Assembly: GCA_963277665.1 (NCBI GenBank)
Contig: OY728122.1
Coordinates: 2,124,450,024-2,124,514,023 of the forward strand
Direction: 5' to 3'
Source of the DNA: Viscum album
Taxonomy: Eukaryota; Streptophyta; Magnoliopsida; Santalales; Viscaceae
DNA: 64,000 bases
Program-made: the position numbers and the translations under genes
The notes under the pieces: generated by a model
What the model saw: only the letters and a program-made list of their open reading frames with translations
Told to the model about the DNA's origin: nothing
Database searches by the model: none
Part shown: positions 38,927 to 51,710 of the stretch, in pieces
Layout of the letters: every line of letters starts with the position of its first letter
How positions within the stretch are numbered: the first letter of the stretch is position 1

Positions 38927-38942
38927 TGGTATCAAAATTAGG
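38927..38942 (+). other. Primer binding site of the LARD-like element
   Basis: TGGTATCAAAATTAGG resembles TGGTATCAGAGCTTAGG, complementary to initiator tRNA-Met. It lies two to three bases after the 5' LTR. Confidence 0.75.
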
Positions 38943-41148
38943 TTTATATTACTTTAGAGATTATGATGTTTTTAGGTGTGGAAATATAATGAATTATGAA
39001 TACCATAATGTGTTTTAATGTTTAAGGATAATATTAATTTAATGATTAAGACACTCCTTTTGAGGTTTTAAGTGTTATATGAATAAGATTATTAAGAGTA
39101 TTTTGCGGGACATTTATGGAAATACAACCCTTAGGTTTATTATAGGTTGTATTAAAAATGTTATTTGAAGAATAATTAATTTAGTTTTAGTGGAAATATG
39201 TTTAAAGGTATTGGTATCCTTTAAGGATTATAAGATCTATGATTTTGAGATAATTATGGGTTATTTAATTTTTAAGTATGTTCATCATATTTTGGGAATT
39301 CTATTAGAATTATATTAATATAGATTTATTAAAAGTACAACCTACAAGTTGGGGGAAAACCTATGATGTTTGGAAAGGCTATGGGGATTGAATCAAAACA
39401 TTAATAGTGACAAGGGTTCAATTCCTACCACTAACCTATGAGATATATTGGTTAGTATGACGATATTTTTTTAATTGAATGGTTTGAAAGAAAAATATTA
39501 AGATGAATTTAGGAATATATGTATTATTATATTGATAAAGATGGGATTGCAATTTGATTCGGTGATTAAGTGATTAATGTTATTTGGGAAGAATATCACT
39601 ATAGTTTTTGAAGAACATTATAGGATTAAGGCATGTGGAATAATATGGGATTATTTTAGGAATAAAGGTTGAACAATGTTTTAGAAGCACATATGATTTT
39701 ATTTTGGAATTATAATGATTCAGTTTATTTACAAAAATGACTTGCATATCTTGGATATTATATGATTAGGGTATATAATTTTTAGTTTTATACTTCAAGA
39801 GTAATTTATGTTATTTTTAGTAATATATAAGAAATTAATCCTCAAATCTATGTGATCGAATCCCTATGATTTTTGGTTTTTAATCTTATTCCAAAATATT
39901 TGGTGGAATTTTAAGGATAATGTATTATTGAATGATCTATGTGGAATTTTGGTTATTACTATTGAATTTTATAGATTAAAATTAATTTTTATTATTGTTA
40001 AGTTTAATCATTTTCGTAATTATCATACCTTGTGGAAAGAATATTTTTTGTTAAAGTATAAATACAAGAGTGATATATTTTTATTCTTTTTTCGATTTTG
40101 TGAACTGTATAATTTGATTGCAATGATTCAACCATGGAATTTATTCTTGAATACTCATAATTTGAATCAAAAGAAAAGATTGTTGTAGGAATTTATAAAA
40201 GGATGAAAATTTACTATTAAAGTAAGTATATTTCCTTATGTGCATAGTATAGAAAGTAAAATAATTCCTCAAATTTAGGAAAAAGATTTCAAAAAAAAGT
40301 TATACATTTAATTTTTTTATCAAGAAATAAATAATATTTCAACCCATCATTGATTTATGGTTTTATGATTTTTAAATTTCTCATGACAATATTCTCTATC
40401 ACTCTCTGTGAGATGACCTTCGCAATTCCCTATTCTCTATTTTCAAGTGGATATTTTATTTACGCATCTTATGTTCTCAGATTTCAATAAAGGTATATTG
40501 ATAAGTCAAAACCTATTTATCAAGAACAAGTTAAAATTGTGAGGATTTGATTTATAAATAGGGCTGGGCTAATTTAATATCCCAATATTTTAAAAATAAA
40601 TACTTTTTGATAGTGTACAAGATACGCAACCTTGATCTTTAACGAACAACGAATTGTTATTATTTAAATGTGACCATTATTAAATTATAATTAACTTAGA
40701 AGTTATGAATAAGAATAAAAAATTTATGAAAAATTATTGAGGTACTACTCAGTATAAATAAATTTATAAATTCTTAGAAAATAATCACCCAATTTTTAGT
40801 AGACATTTTCTTTTTTAAAAATACATTTTCTTCAAAAATAGGGTTTCTTGGTTTTTAGGAGTGAATATTATAATTAATTTCTAGAAATTTAATAAAATGT
40901 ATTTGAAATAATTAATTTCATTTTTGAACTATTCATGTTAATATAATCTTAGGATTATTTTTTGAGAATTTTATGAAAAGATTAATTTTTCAATGAATAG
41001 TGAAAAATATAGATTTTGATCAAATTGTCATTTTTTATATTAAAAAATCCCTTTATTATTTTAATATGATATAAAATTAAAATAATTAATATTTATTCAG
41101 ATATAATCTCTTTATTTAAATTTTAATCACCCTTTAGACTTATCAGGG
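38943..41148 (+). other. Non-coding internal region of the LARD-like element
   Basis: AT-rich, with no reading frame showing gag, protease, RT or integrase motifs in any frame. The largest frame (39928-40188, 86 codons, rich in Phe and Ile) has no recognisable domain and looks like chance in AT-rich DNA. No polypurine tract is obvious before 41149. Confidence 0.65.
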
Positions 41149-44100
41149 TATAAGTAAATTTTTGGGCTTAAAAACACATTTTTCAAGAAAACTGTTTTAC
41201 ATTGCGTTTTGTGGGATTAATTTTAAATTAAAATTATGAAACTTATATATTTTGAATTTTTTAAAATTTATTACATATTTGGAATTAGTGGGTTTAATTT
41301 TCGTAAATAGTTCCCTTTTTAGTTTGGATCATTATGAATAGAAACTATAGTTGTTTTATTACCATAGAAAATGGTAAATTGTGTAATTATAGTTAAAAAT
41401 AAAATTATAAGGACTATAAAATAACCTAAAAACTTGAATTAATTTTATTTAATTTTTTTTAATCTTTAATCATATAATATTTAGTTATATGTAAATTTCT
41501 ATCCATTTTTTAGATATTATGACATTTATAGTAATTTATTTAAAGAAAATACAAACATCTCACACTCTTGTTTTTAATAACTATAATATTTTTAATATGA
41601 GTATATAAAGAGGATTTTTCAGCTATAAATATTATTTTAAAATATAAATTTGTTATATAGTTCATGGTAATTTATTTTTAATTTTTTTGAATAAATAATT
41701 ACCTTAAATTCTTTCACAATGCCGATGCTATAATTTTTAACTATTAGAAAAATAAAATAAATGATATTAAAAATATTAAAAGTAATATACATTGAGATAA
41801 TTAATGTAATTTTTTTAGATTAAATTTACATTTTATGTATTAAATAAAATAATTTTTTTCGAATTAAAAGTATTATATTGATATTATTGAAGTTAAAGTA
41901 ATGAGTAGTTCAAAAGTTTGAAACTAGTGAAATTTTAAAATTTATAATTTTTTATTGAATAATATAAAATTACTAAAAACATTATATTCATCCAAGTGAA
42001 TATTATGTGGTTTATAATATCAACCATGGTCTATTTATAACTATTTTTCATTTATATAATCAATATTGACCCTCAAAAAGTAAAAATGATTGTTGTCAAG
42101 GTAAGTTTTAAAAGGTTTAATGAGGTGTTAAAACTGAAGGGTAAGGGTAAAAACATAGAAAAAACTAGTCTAATTTTTAGTTTATTAGAATATTTTGACC
42201 CATACTCATTATATGTTGGAAATAAATAAATTTGGACCTATTTTGAATTAAAAATTAATTTATATTAATTTAATATTTTGAGGAATTCCAAGATTTCCCC
42301 TTCACTCTCTTATAAAATGACACCTCTTATTATTAGTAATTAACACAAAAAAACCCATTTTATTTTCCCAATACTAACCCAAATACCTTAATATAATTCC
42401 TATTTTAATTATATTGGTCTTATTTTATGTAGAACACCAACCTTAGAAGGCTTAACGTGTTAATGAATGGAGGTTTTCCAAAGAAAAGGTATAGTTTTTA
42501 TCCGCTTGTTTTAGTTTTGTTTCTTCTTAGTACTTAAAAATTTCTTAAACCAAAATAAAATAATAAAACTAGTATATTACATATAACTAGTTATTTTTTA
42601 TTAATGGAATAACCTATATCCATCTCCTCTTCCCTGAAAAGGGAAGTGAGACCGTCATTTTTGTGTACGCCGAACTACCACCTCACGAACTGATGTTATT
42701 AATTTTCTATCACTGTATATCATGGATGGATTACAATTATGGAATTAATATTTATATATCTTATTCATGAAATATTTATCACTATGAAAGTATAATATAT
42801 AGTTTAACTTCTTAACTTTCTATTCACTAACATCGTTCATGCGTACGTGTGGAATACCTCCTCCATAAAGTGATCTGATTAATTTTTCATCACCAAATCA
42901 CATGGAAGATATATAAGTATATATAAATAACTAATATTATATTATTATACTTTTTTCAGATATAACATGATACTTACATTTTTTCCATATTGATCACTGA
43001 AAAATGGAAACGTTACTCATACGTACGTATGACCAACTATCTCCATGTTATTAACATGGTTCATTTTTCATAAACATATTTAATGAATATATTTAAAATT
43101 ATAATTGATGTTTCGAAACTATAATTATTTTATTTTTATTATTTTGGAAATGATGGAATTATATCCTTTTTTACCATAGTCAATATACCATAGTCATTTT
43201 GGACTTATGAACCGAATATCATTAAAACATCAAACGTGAACCTAAATGAATAAGTAATTTTATATAAAATGGTAATAAATGATATAAAAGGAATTATTAA
43301 ATTTGAAAATGTTATTAAGAAAATTTAAAAATAAAATAATTCTATTATTTCTGAATATAAGGAATGTTCCTGATGTGTGAGACTCAAGGTAAGGGAATTT
43401 ATTTTAAAAATATTCTTTAAAATTTAACTTAAAACTCTCCTTTTCTTCTATATGTATAAGATTATTTTATAAAAATTATTTAAATAATATTTTTACTAAT
43501 CTAATATTATTTTTTAACTTCATTTTTACCAAATTTTTACTTTTTACAAAACATTTTGAAAGGAATCTTTTATTGTTTTCCAAATGAGGTACATTGTGAC
43601 TTTTTTTTACAAAAAGTATGGAATACATGTTTATTCAACATATATAAAATTAGATGATTTTATTTCTTTCATGAATAATTATTTGATTGAATCTTATTTT
43701 ATATGATCACGCTTTTATTTTCAAATAATTTTTATTTTCATTTATATGTGCGTGGTTTTCTTTTTAAACTGATTATTTTCCTCAATGAATGTTTTTATGA
43801 TGCAAGCATTCATGTTTTATGATTATGTTATGCTTTTTTGATATTTTCTATGATGATGGGTGGTTATATTATAAACTAAATATAGTTGGTTCCATGATAT
43901 CCCTCCAATTTATTAGGTATTTTTATCTTGGAATTTGACCATGATGGTTATTCCAAGCGCAACTATGATGGTTACTCCAAGTATAAATGTGATGGTTATT
44001 CCTTGTCTAACCATTAAGGTTACTCAAATTGTAGCTGTGATGGTTACTCCATGTGCAATAATGTTAATAAAATGATTCCCCCAATTACCTATATGATTTA

Positions 44101-44758
44101 TTTATTATTTATATGGGGTTTTATAGAAATTTATTTAATTCATAAGTTATATTTTTGAGCTTATGTTTAAAATAAAGTATATGTTACTTTATAAGGTTGA
44201 AATGTATAACGTTTTGAAAATGTTACTATGAGGTATCATGATTTCAATGAAACCATTATGATTTTTCTTTCTTCCTTTAATATTTCCTATGAAATGTTTT
44301 ATGAAAAAGATCTGGGTAGAGAAGGTTATTTATTTTGTATGAGAATGTTTATTTTGAGCCCAAAGTTTATTTTTAAAAATGGAAATTTTTATAGTATTCA
44401 AAGATTAATGGTTTGTCTCTTTACTTTTTATATACCTTACATTGAATTTTGTGAACACCCCATATTTTAAGGTTTTTAACAGGTTTTAAGGAAGGTTAAG
44501 ATAAAGTTTTAATTCAAGTTGAAAGTTGTGAAGATTTTTCATTAAAAGTAATCATGTTTTATTTTAAAAAGTTTTATATTGTGGAAAAATGGATACTCAT
44601 TTAAAAGTTCCCACGTTGTATACATATGGGTTTTTTGATGTAAGAGTTTTGAAAAAAACATGTAAACATATAAACCTAAATGATCATTGTGAATTAAAGA
44701 ATTTGAATTATAGTCTAATGATACTAGATTATGTGATGTTTAAGGACTTGTTCTTACA
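41149..44758 (+). repeat. 3' LTR of the LARD-like element
   Basis: Partner of 35308-38924. Ends TTCTTACA. Contains the triplicated modules at 42660-43090, donor-like CTCAAGGTAAGG at 43389, a five-unit 24-bp array at 43938, and acceptor-like TTTTTAACAGG at 44481. The many small differences from the 5' LTR show an old insertion. Confidence 0.85.
43938..44057 (+). repeat. 24-bp tandem repeat, five units (LARD 3' LTR)
   Basis: Units start at 43938, 43962, 43986, 44010 and 44034. The fifth (GCTGTGATGGTTACTCCATG) is absent from the 5' LTR, where the array passes into a T-run. Confidence 0.85.
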
Positions 44759-45485
44759 CCCATACTCATTTACACTAAAGAGTATTCACATAGATATAAA
44801 AATCCTTCATTTATTGGGGACTTCAATTTATTTAACCCACATTCCTTAATCATGTGATAAAAAGGGATAAAATAATTTCTGATCTTTTATGATCTATGTG
44901 GTACATAAATGCATGAGCATGATATGATGTGATGGGTGGGCCTCAAATTATATAACCATATAATGTATTGGGTAATGCTTTAATCATAAGAAATACCTAG
45001 TAAATGGGAGATTATCTAAAGAATAATATGTTATTATGTATCGATGGTTATCCTTGACTTATTATGATGTTTTTATGTTTTTTTTGTATCCACATTCCTA
45101 TGTTTCCATGAAATTATCATCCTATATCGTGATTAAATATTCATGTTCATGATTCTATTCCATTTAAATCACCAAGATATTCCTATTAAATGACATGTTT
45201 TACTTTCATCATTTTATGATTTAATTATTCCCTTACTAGGATTTAGATCTAACCTCTTTACTATATATATTCTTAGGTTATCATATGTAGTTTTATAATA
45301 TCAAAGGAATTTAAGGGAATATTATGTTATTTTTAAATAATTTTATTATATCCCTATTTCATGTTAATTTGATATGTTTCTAATTTCCATAATTCACTAT
45401 TACTCTTTATCTTTCAAGATTGTATTATGTGTGTATTTATATAAGAAATCATAAATTAAAGTTTATAAAAGATATGGATTGTCCA
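44759..45485 (+). mobile_element. Internal piece of a G2-type LTR
   Basis: Matches 30460-31190 of the G2 5' LTR in the same orientation, including CCCATACTCATTTACAC (CCCATTTCCACTC), GGGGACTTCAATTTAT, TATGATCTATG, ATTGGGTAATG and the TTATGTGTGTATTTATAT segment. It starts exactly at the LARD 3' end. The first two thirds of the LTR are missing. Beyond about 45485 the match is lost; a TTTTCTTACA at 45667-45676 might be its end. Confidence 0.7.
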
Positions 45486-47055
45486 ATGACGTGCTCTGTG
45501 TCTCATGGTCACTTGATGTCTTGGGTAAAGGGAAAATATGAGAACGAACATTTTCATGTGATACATAATGTTGGAAATAGGTATAGAGATACTTGTGTTT
45601 TATGGGGATCATGCGAGAACCCTTTATATATTTATTAAAATTGATTCTTTTCTAGAGGATGATCTTTTCTTACACCTACATATCTAAATATTCATATTTA
45701 TTTTAAATGTTATAAAGTCCAGTGGGGCCACACATTTTGGTTGACTTAATGGGGATAGAATATAACATAGATATATACTCTAAAATTATTTTAGAGTTAA
45801 TCCAAAAGTGTTTGAATTGGTATCCACAAGGTGTTATATATTATGTAATATAAGGTGAAGTTAGTGATGAATTTTCAAAAGTGTTTTGGAAGATATCCAA
45901 AAATCATTAGATATGGTTTCATGAGTTATTATATATGATACAATATAAGGATAGATGACATAAAGTATTTTATGATTTCTTATAAGTGGGAGATTTATAG
46001 TAATAAACCCTATATATATATATGACATATATAGGACCTTTTTTATTATATGAAAATTATGTCATGCATACACATAATGGTATACTATTTTATTTAATAT
46101 GAAATTGAAACAAAATGATAACTGTTATCATTTTAATTTTCTCCCTTGTATGATATCATTGAATAAGACATTACATAATATGAAATGACTAGAGGATTGA
46201 AATTCATGTATATATATATATATAAATTCATGTTATATTTAATGACATTAACTCATGTATTATAATGCATGAGTTACTATGGACACTACCCTAGAGTGTC
46301 CTCAGGTTATATATAAACCCTACAACCATATGATTTCATAGTGTGTGTATATTTGGAAAATAAATCCTAGAAACCTAAAGCATTCTTTTATATTCCTTAT
46401 TTTCATATGAGATACTAGCACATCATTAATGGTAGATTAATACCATCCAAGCATTGGGTGATTTAGTGTAGCATGTGGATACCCTAAGGAGGTGGGGAGA
46501 TTTTGTTTTCCACTTTGTGATCTCCCTAAAACTCATATAAAGGCAATTAATAACAATTAATTAGATCTTTTGTTTAAGGTAAGACACATTTTTAGTAGTT
46601 CTTAATTTCTATTTTATACACAGTTTCATATTATCTTTCATGGATATCCTTATAAAAGGGGGTTCAATTGCTTCTTATGTTTCTAATAATTGTTATTAAA
46701 CTCTAACAAAACCCTTCACTATAAACCATTTTCATGAAAACATCATATGAAGGTGAAAAATCTATATAAGGGTGAGTATAAATATACCCTATAGGATTCC
46801 CCAAAAATAAGGAGGAGGAAATAAACAATGAGTCAAAACAAAACATATCAATGATTCCTATATTTTCTATGGTCAATACAAAAAAGGTTAATATAATGTT
46901 TACAATATTTATATCTCAAATTCATAGAGATAATGCACTGTCAAGCACCATAATATTATAAAACTAGTAATTCCAAAATTACCAAACACCTAATGACTCC
47001 CACAACACCTAACTGTAAATGCAGTTGTGGGACTTACACCTCTTCGAGATATGTA
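45486..47055. other. Unassigned AT-rich DNA, possibly an unrecognised LTR
   Basis: No coding signal. A TATA-like TATATATAAACCC lies at 46308 and a donor-like TTTAAGGTAAGAC at 46579, the same layout as in the LTRs of this window. This suggests, weakly, another plus-strand LTR. I found no partner. Confidence 0.35.
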
Positions 47056-47057
47056 TG

Positions 47058-47362
47058 TTTGTTGGGGGGGGGGGAGTCACCAACCCCATATATAAAGTAC
47101 CCTCACCTCATATAAAAGGGGGTTACCCACCCCTTAAGTTATATTAATGAACCTCTTTGCATTGAGGAAAATTTATTAAGAGGGTTACCAACTCCTATGA
47201 AGGACCTACACCTTTTTTAGAATATGGGGATACTGACTCCATTCCTAAATTATCGTAGTGGATAACCCATGAATTAGAACTAATAGGTGTTACCCACTCC
47301 ATGAAGTATTCAATGGACCCTAAACTTGTCACTAGTTTGAAACCATGCGGTTTACAAACTCC
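47058..47362 (+). repeat. Degenerate tandem-like repeats with a GGTTACCCACTCC core
   Basis: Related words occur at about 47069 (GGGAGTCACCAACCCC), 47117 (GGGGGTTACCCACCCC), 47180 (GAGGGTTACCAACTCC), 47225 (GGGGATACTGACTCC), 47287 (GGTGTTACCCACTCC) and 47348 (GCGGTTTACAAACTCC). Spacings are about 45-63 bp. Spacers share little. A run of about 12 Gs precedes the first copy. The open frames on both strands are by-products of the repeat. Confidence 0.6.
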
Positions 47363-47462
47363 ATTCATACTCCAAATATATCTCCCACTCCCTGAAACAA
47401 TATCTATAATGGTAAGATCAACAAATGGACCACAAAATAAAAAAACTGCCACTGGGGGAAAA

Positions 47463-49380
47463 TTGGATCAAACCATCCCATTCTACATGAAATAAATATC
47501 AAACTGAGCTATTCATTTGTTTAATTCTATTAAATGGGATATCAGATAAGAAAATTAAAATGGAATATAGGGTATATTAAAAACTCTTCTAGTCATTAAA
47601 TGTGATCCTCAAGTAGTAGCTATCATGTATTTTCATTGTCTCATCATGTAATCACAGTATACAATACATGTCATTTGGATCAAATGTAATGTTCTTACCA
47701 AGAGTCACTTGGGTATGCACCTCGTTAATCATGTCATTTGACTTTAATATAAATGGATTTCCCTATTTCAAAACATGATGTATAAAACTCAAGGGTTAGT
47801 CAATGTGTATCTTGACAAACATCGATCCATGTGGTCCCATGCTACATATAATTTCCAATAAAAGTGTGTGAAACTATAGGAATGTATTGGGAATTTAATT
47901 TAACCAAATTTTATTCACATAATCAAATATTATGTGTAATTTTCAGTACATTCCATGTATATCAATCAAAGGGATTTTCCATGTATACTACGACACACTA
48001 GGTCTTGTTACTTAACTATACATGATTTGTGATCATCACTCCACACTATTTTATATTTAGCATTATATAAAACCCCCTTTTCCAAATGATGATGGGTCAA
48101 AAAATGTGATTGGATTTCACACACTGTGTGATATTTAACTCCACTAAATCTATTGAATTTTTTGTATCTCACCGTTGGACCATGACAAATGATGCCACCA
48201 CCATTATTTGTGCCTATCTTTCCCCTAACATCCCCATATCACCTATGGTGGTCATACATGCTTTTTTACAATTATAAATATCACATTTAAGTATATCCAA
48301 TCTACTAAGAACCATCTATTATCAATTCCACCCTCAATCCACCACTAAGGGTCTTCTATCACATTCTGACCACCACCGTGCCACACCAAGAATTCATGTT
48401 TATTATTACCTTACGTTAAGTGGTTATACACTCACTCTTTGTTGATAAATTTTTCATTATGAGACTCCATGTTGAACCATAGGTGATTATAAATGTTTAC
48501 AGATAATGTTGACATGAGAAATAGTTAGGGAGCTGTAAGGGATTTGTAGCTAGTGTGATTTTATCCACCCGAGGTTCCATTTTCAGCACGAACGCCCTCA
48601 CACATTTAGTACCAAGAATTTTTGATGATGAATATAAGGAAAATAAATTATGATCATGTGATCATAATAATAATAAATATAAAATCCACCAAAAAATCAA
48701 GGATATAAATAATTGATGAATGAAATATTTATTATCCAAGAAATATTAAATATTTTAAATGATGTGAATTACATTTTAAAATTTAAAAATAATGAGGAAT
48801 AAAATTTAACTATGATGTCCTACCTCAATGGAAAAATTATTATTGCTTCAATTTTATTATTTTTTCAATGAGATTATATCATCGTTTCCTCAAAAATCCA
48901 CCATCACTCCTTGATTAGATGTTAGAAGAACCTCAAAGAACATTCTCCAACATCAATTATAGAAAACCATCTAGGGTTCTTATTAAAAATCATTATATAA
49001 CCCTAGGAAATAATCATAATGTGGTTAATTATAATCCTCCCACAAGGTCTACTTTGATTCCTTCAAAATACCCTAAATGACATGGTTTGGGACCTCAAAC
49101 TCGAACAAAAAAATTACACCATTCCCTTGTAATAACCCTTTTTTCATACACAGCCCTAATATTTCTATTACCACCCTAGGATCCATTTAGTATATATTGA
49201 TTCCACTCTCATTGAAAAAAATAATATTTATTAAATAATTATTAGACATCCCCTAAAAAACTTTCTTGTAAACTCACCAAAAAAACCACCTAAAGGTAAA
49301 AAATGTGTCCCAGGATCAACTGAACAATTGGAATTTTTATATCCATAAACTAGGATAAATTTATAATTCTACCCTCTTTA
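47463..49380. other. Unassigned AT-rich DNA
   Basis: No recognisable gene. Because a minus-strand gypsy integrase lies just to the right, part may be the decayed 3' end and LTR of that element. I could not pair any LTR. Confidence 0.35.
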
Positions 49381-49389
49381 ATGTTTGAC

Positions 49390-49710
49390 GCTCTAAATCC
49401 CAAGAATAATGTAATTCCTTCCCAAGGGGAAAAAATAAGCTCACTAAATATAAAAAATACACTGAAGCTAATTGATTCTCCCATACACCACTAAAATCAT
49501 GATTACTTATAGGAATATTATGCCGAAGAATTTATATAGTGCACTTATATAATCCACCTATTTGTGGATGGTATGTTTTACTCATCTTCACTTGAGATGT
49601 GAATCCTTTTACAATCCCTACCAAATTTGAGAGGTGAATCCTATATCATGACCTGACACAATATTTCTATGTACCCCATGAAATATCACAATCCATTAAA
49701 CATAAATACT
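49390..49710 (-). pseudogene. Ty3/gypsy integrase scrap, minus strand
   Basis: On the minus strand the frames give CHGVYRNIVSGHDIGFTSQIW, then, after frame changes, a HTIHK block standing for YHPQTDGQ and WCMGESI for WDxxLP. This corresponds to the integrase core VPxxIVSDRDxRFTSxFW...STAYHPQTDGQ...W. No neighbouring RT or RNase H is readable to the right (49710-50650), so this is a short relic. Confidence 0.6.
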
Positions 49711-50640
49711 TCTAAACTCATCAAAATTAAATTTTTACAATTAAAACTATTTTCAATGTTCATAGCATATATCAAATTATATAAAATATAAACACTATTT
49801 AGGTTTGTTCTGAAAATATATTACGATTATTATCGATTAATTTTTGACATTTGGGAATAAGTTATTTTTCTATCAGGTGTGTGATGCTATCAAAATGATC
49901 AAAATTACATTTTAAAAATTTAACTTTTTTCTAACTAAAAAATGTGTATAACAAAATTAATACTAATAAAATGAGTTTTTATTTTCATGAATATGTTGGA
50001 TAATGATAATAAATTAATTTTTTATTAGTATGAAAAAATAACACATCAATCTGAATTGTGACTTGGTTAGAAAGATAAAAAATCAATTTTTATAACTTTA
50101 ATTATTTTATAAATTCAATTTTTTTTCAAATGATCATAACATTTTAAAAAAGTTTGAATTATCATTAAAATCATAGAAAATGAATGTTAAATAATTTTTG
50201 ACACATGGGAATAAATTTCACAACAATTTGACATGTGATGTGATGAAAATAATGTAAAAATTATACAATTATAAAATGGACATGGACATGGGCATTACAC
50301 CCATGGGATCTATAACCCTGGAAATAAACCTACAAGGATATTTCCATGGGAATTACCCATGGATATTGGCATTGAACCACTTGTGTGGTTGTAGCGGGGT
50401 TTATATCCACTGGTTATAACCATGGCCATAAATGATCTAGCACCATAGGCCATGCATATGGAAATAGAGATATAAAAATTGAAATGTCTATAGAACGCTT
50501 CATTATTGTAACTTATGACTATAGGACAATGACTCTTAACACTTAAAAAACAACAAACTTTACTTAAATTTGTATATTAATATATATATTAAAAAACATT
50601 TTATATTATAATTATAATATAATTATAATTATAATATATT
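49711..50640. other. Unassigned AT-rich DNA
   Basis: No gene seen. At 50280-50450 there are several GGGNATTACNCATGG-like words and partly palindromic TATAATTATAATATAATTATAATTAT at about 50601-50630. Confidence 0.4.
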
Positions 50641-50649
50641 TTTAATTTT

Positions 50650-51120
50650 AAATTTTAAGATCCACATGGATTTTTGTGATCAATCTATGAACACAGGCAA
50701 TATTTCCCATGGACATAGGCCTCCGTAATGAGGGTATATAAGCATGGGCCTTACTGAATGTGGAAGTATGACACAAAGGGGGTAGTTATTATTTAAAAAA
50801 GAATTAAAACATGGGTAAGTAATCCTTTAAAGTGTTTATCTATATCCACATGTAGTAATGCCTATGGAAATAAGCCTCCTTAGTGAGGAGTTATGGATAT
50901 GAGTCTTACTGCCATTGGTAGTACACCCTTTGGGGGCAATTATTACTACCAATGGAAGAAAACTCCACTAGCAGTGTACCTAATTAGGGTGGATATATAG
51001 ACATATGTAGTAACACCCAAGAAAGTATGCCTCCACGTGGTGGAACTATGGACTTGAGCCTTACTACTCTTGATATCAGGCATTCCCCCCAGGGACCAAT
51101 GGTCATGAGAACCATTTTTT
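50650..51120 (+). repeat. 155-bp tandem repeat, three units
   Basis: GCCTCC lies at 50719, 50874 and 51029, exactly 155 bp apart. It is preceded by GGAMATAWG-like and followed 30-40 bases later by ATGGRYWTGAGYCTTACT-like sequence in each unit. A later GGCATTCC at 51079 and 51284 suggests a further, rearranged partial copy. No coding. Confidence 0.75.
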
Positions 51121-51710
51121 GTGTCAGTGGGCCCTTACTACATCCATCCCACACTCTTATTTTATTTTTCCCTTGTTATATAACCATTAACACCTTTTTT
51201 TATTTACACATAGAACATTTCTCATGGATAAATTCCATTATCACAAGTGCTTAAAACTATGAGTGTTTTGTCTTTTGATTTTAGGCATTCCAAAGAGGCC
51301 CTATGGTCCCAAGTGACATATGCTTGTGGATGTAGGTGAACTATAGACATAGACCATCCATATATAGCTATAAAACCATGTAATAAAGTTAATTTTCCAA
51401 TTGTGTTCATTTTTTCAAATTATAATTTTTATTTAAGCTTAAAATGAGAATCAAATGACCAAAATGGAGCAAATATACAAGTTTTATTATGAATTTTTTT
51501 GAATAATATGGAAGATTAATTATTGTACTATATGATTACACCACATATTAGTTTGATATATAGTGTGGTTGAAATTATTGAAAGTTCATTTTAAAAATTA
51601 TGACCCCATTATAATTTCTAGTAATTCATCAAATAATCAAAACAAAACAAATGAGTTCAAATCATCATGAAAATATATGAAAATAATGATCGATAAATTT
51701 ATGACTTGTA

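Larger units (their letters stand above)
35308..44758 (+). mobile_element. LARD-like non-coding LTR retrotransposon
   Basis: Two long direct repeats, 35308-38924 (3617 bp) and 41149-44758 (3610 bp), flank 2.2 kb of DNA. The 5' repeat is followed at 38927 by TGGTATCAAAATTAGG, a decayed tRNA-Met primer binding site, which identifies the repeats as LTRs. The left edges read TATAAGTA (TG changed to TA?) and the 3' LTR ends TTCTTACA. The internal part has no recognisable gag or pol, as in LARDs, though both the LTRs and the interior are shorter than the best known LARDs. The flanks differ: G2 integrase on the left, G2-like LTR on the right, with no matching 5-bp duplication. Confidence 0.8.

Noticed and set aside
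39928..40188. 86-codon frame inside the LARD-like element as a gene
   Set aside because: Phe/Ile/Asn-rich composition follows the AT bias; no motif, no homologous frame elsewhere in the element.
47195..47495. Overlapping frames on both strands near 47.2-47.5 kb
   Set aside because: They translate the GGTTACCCACTCC repeats and have no domain.
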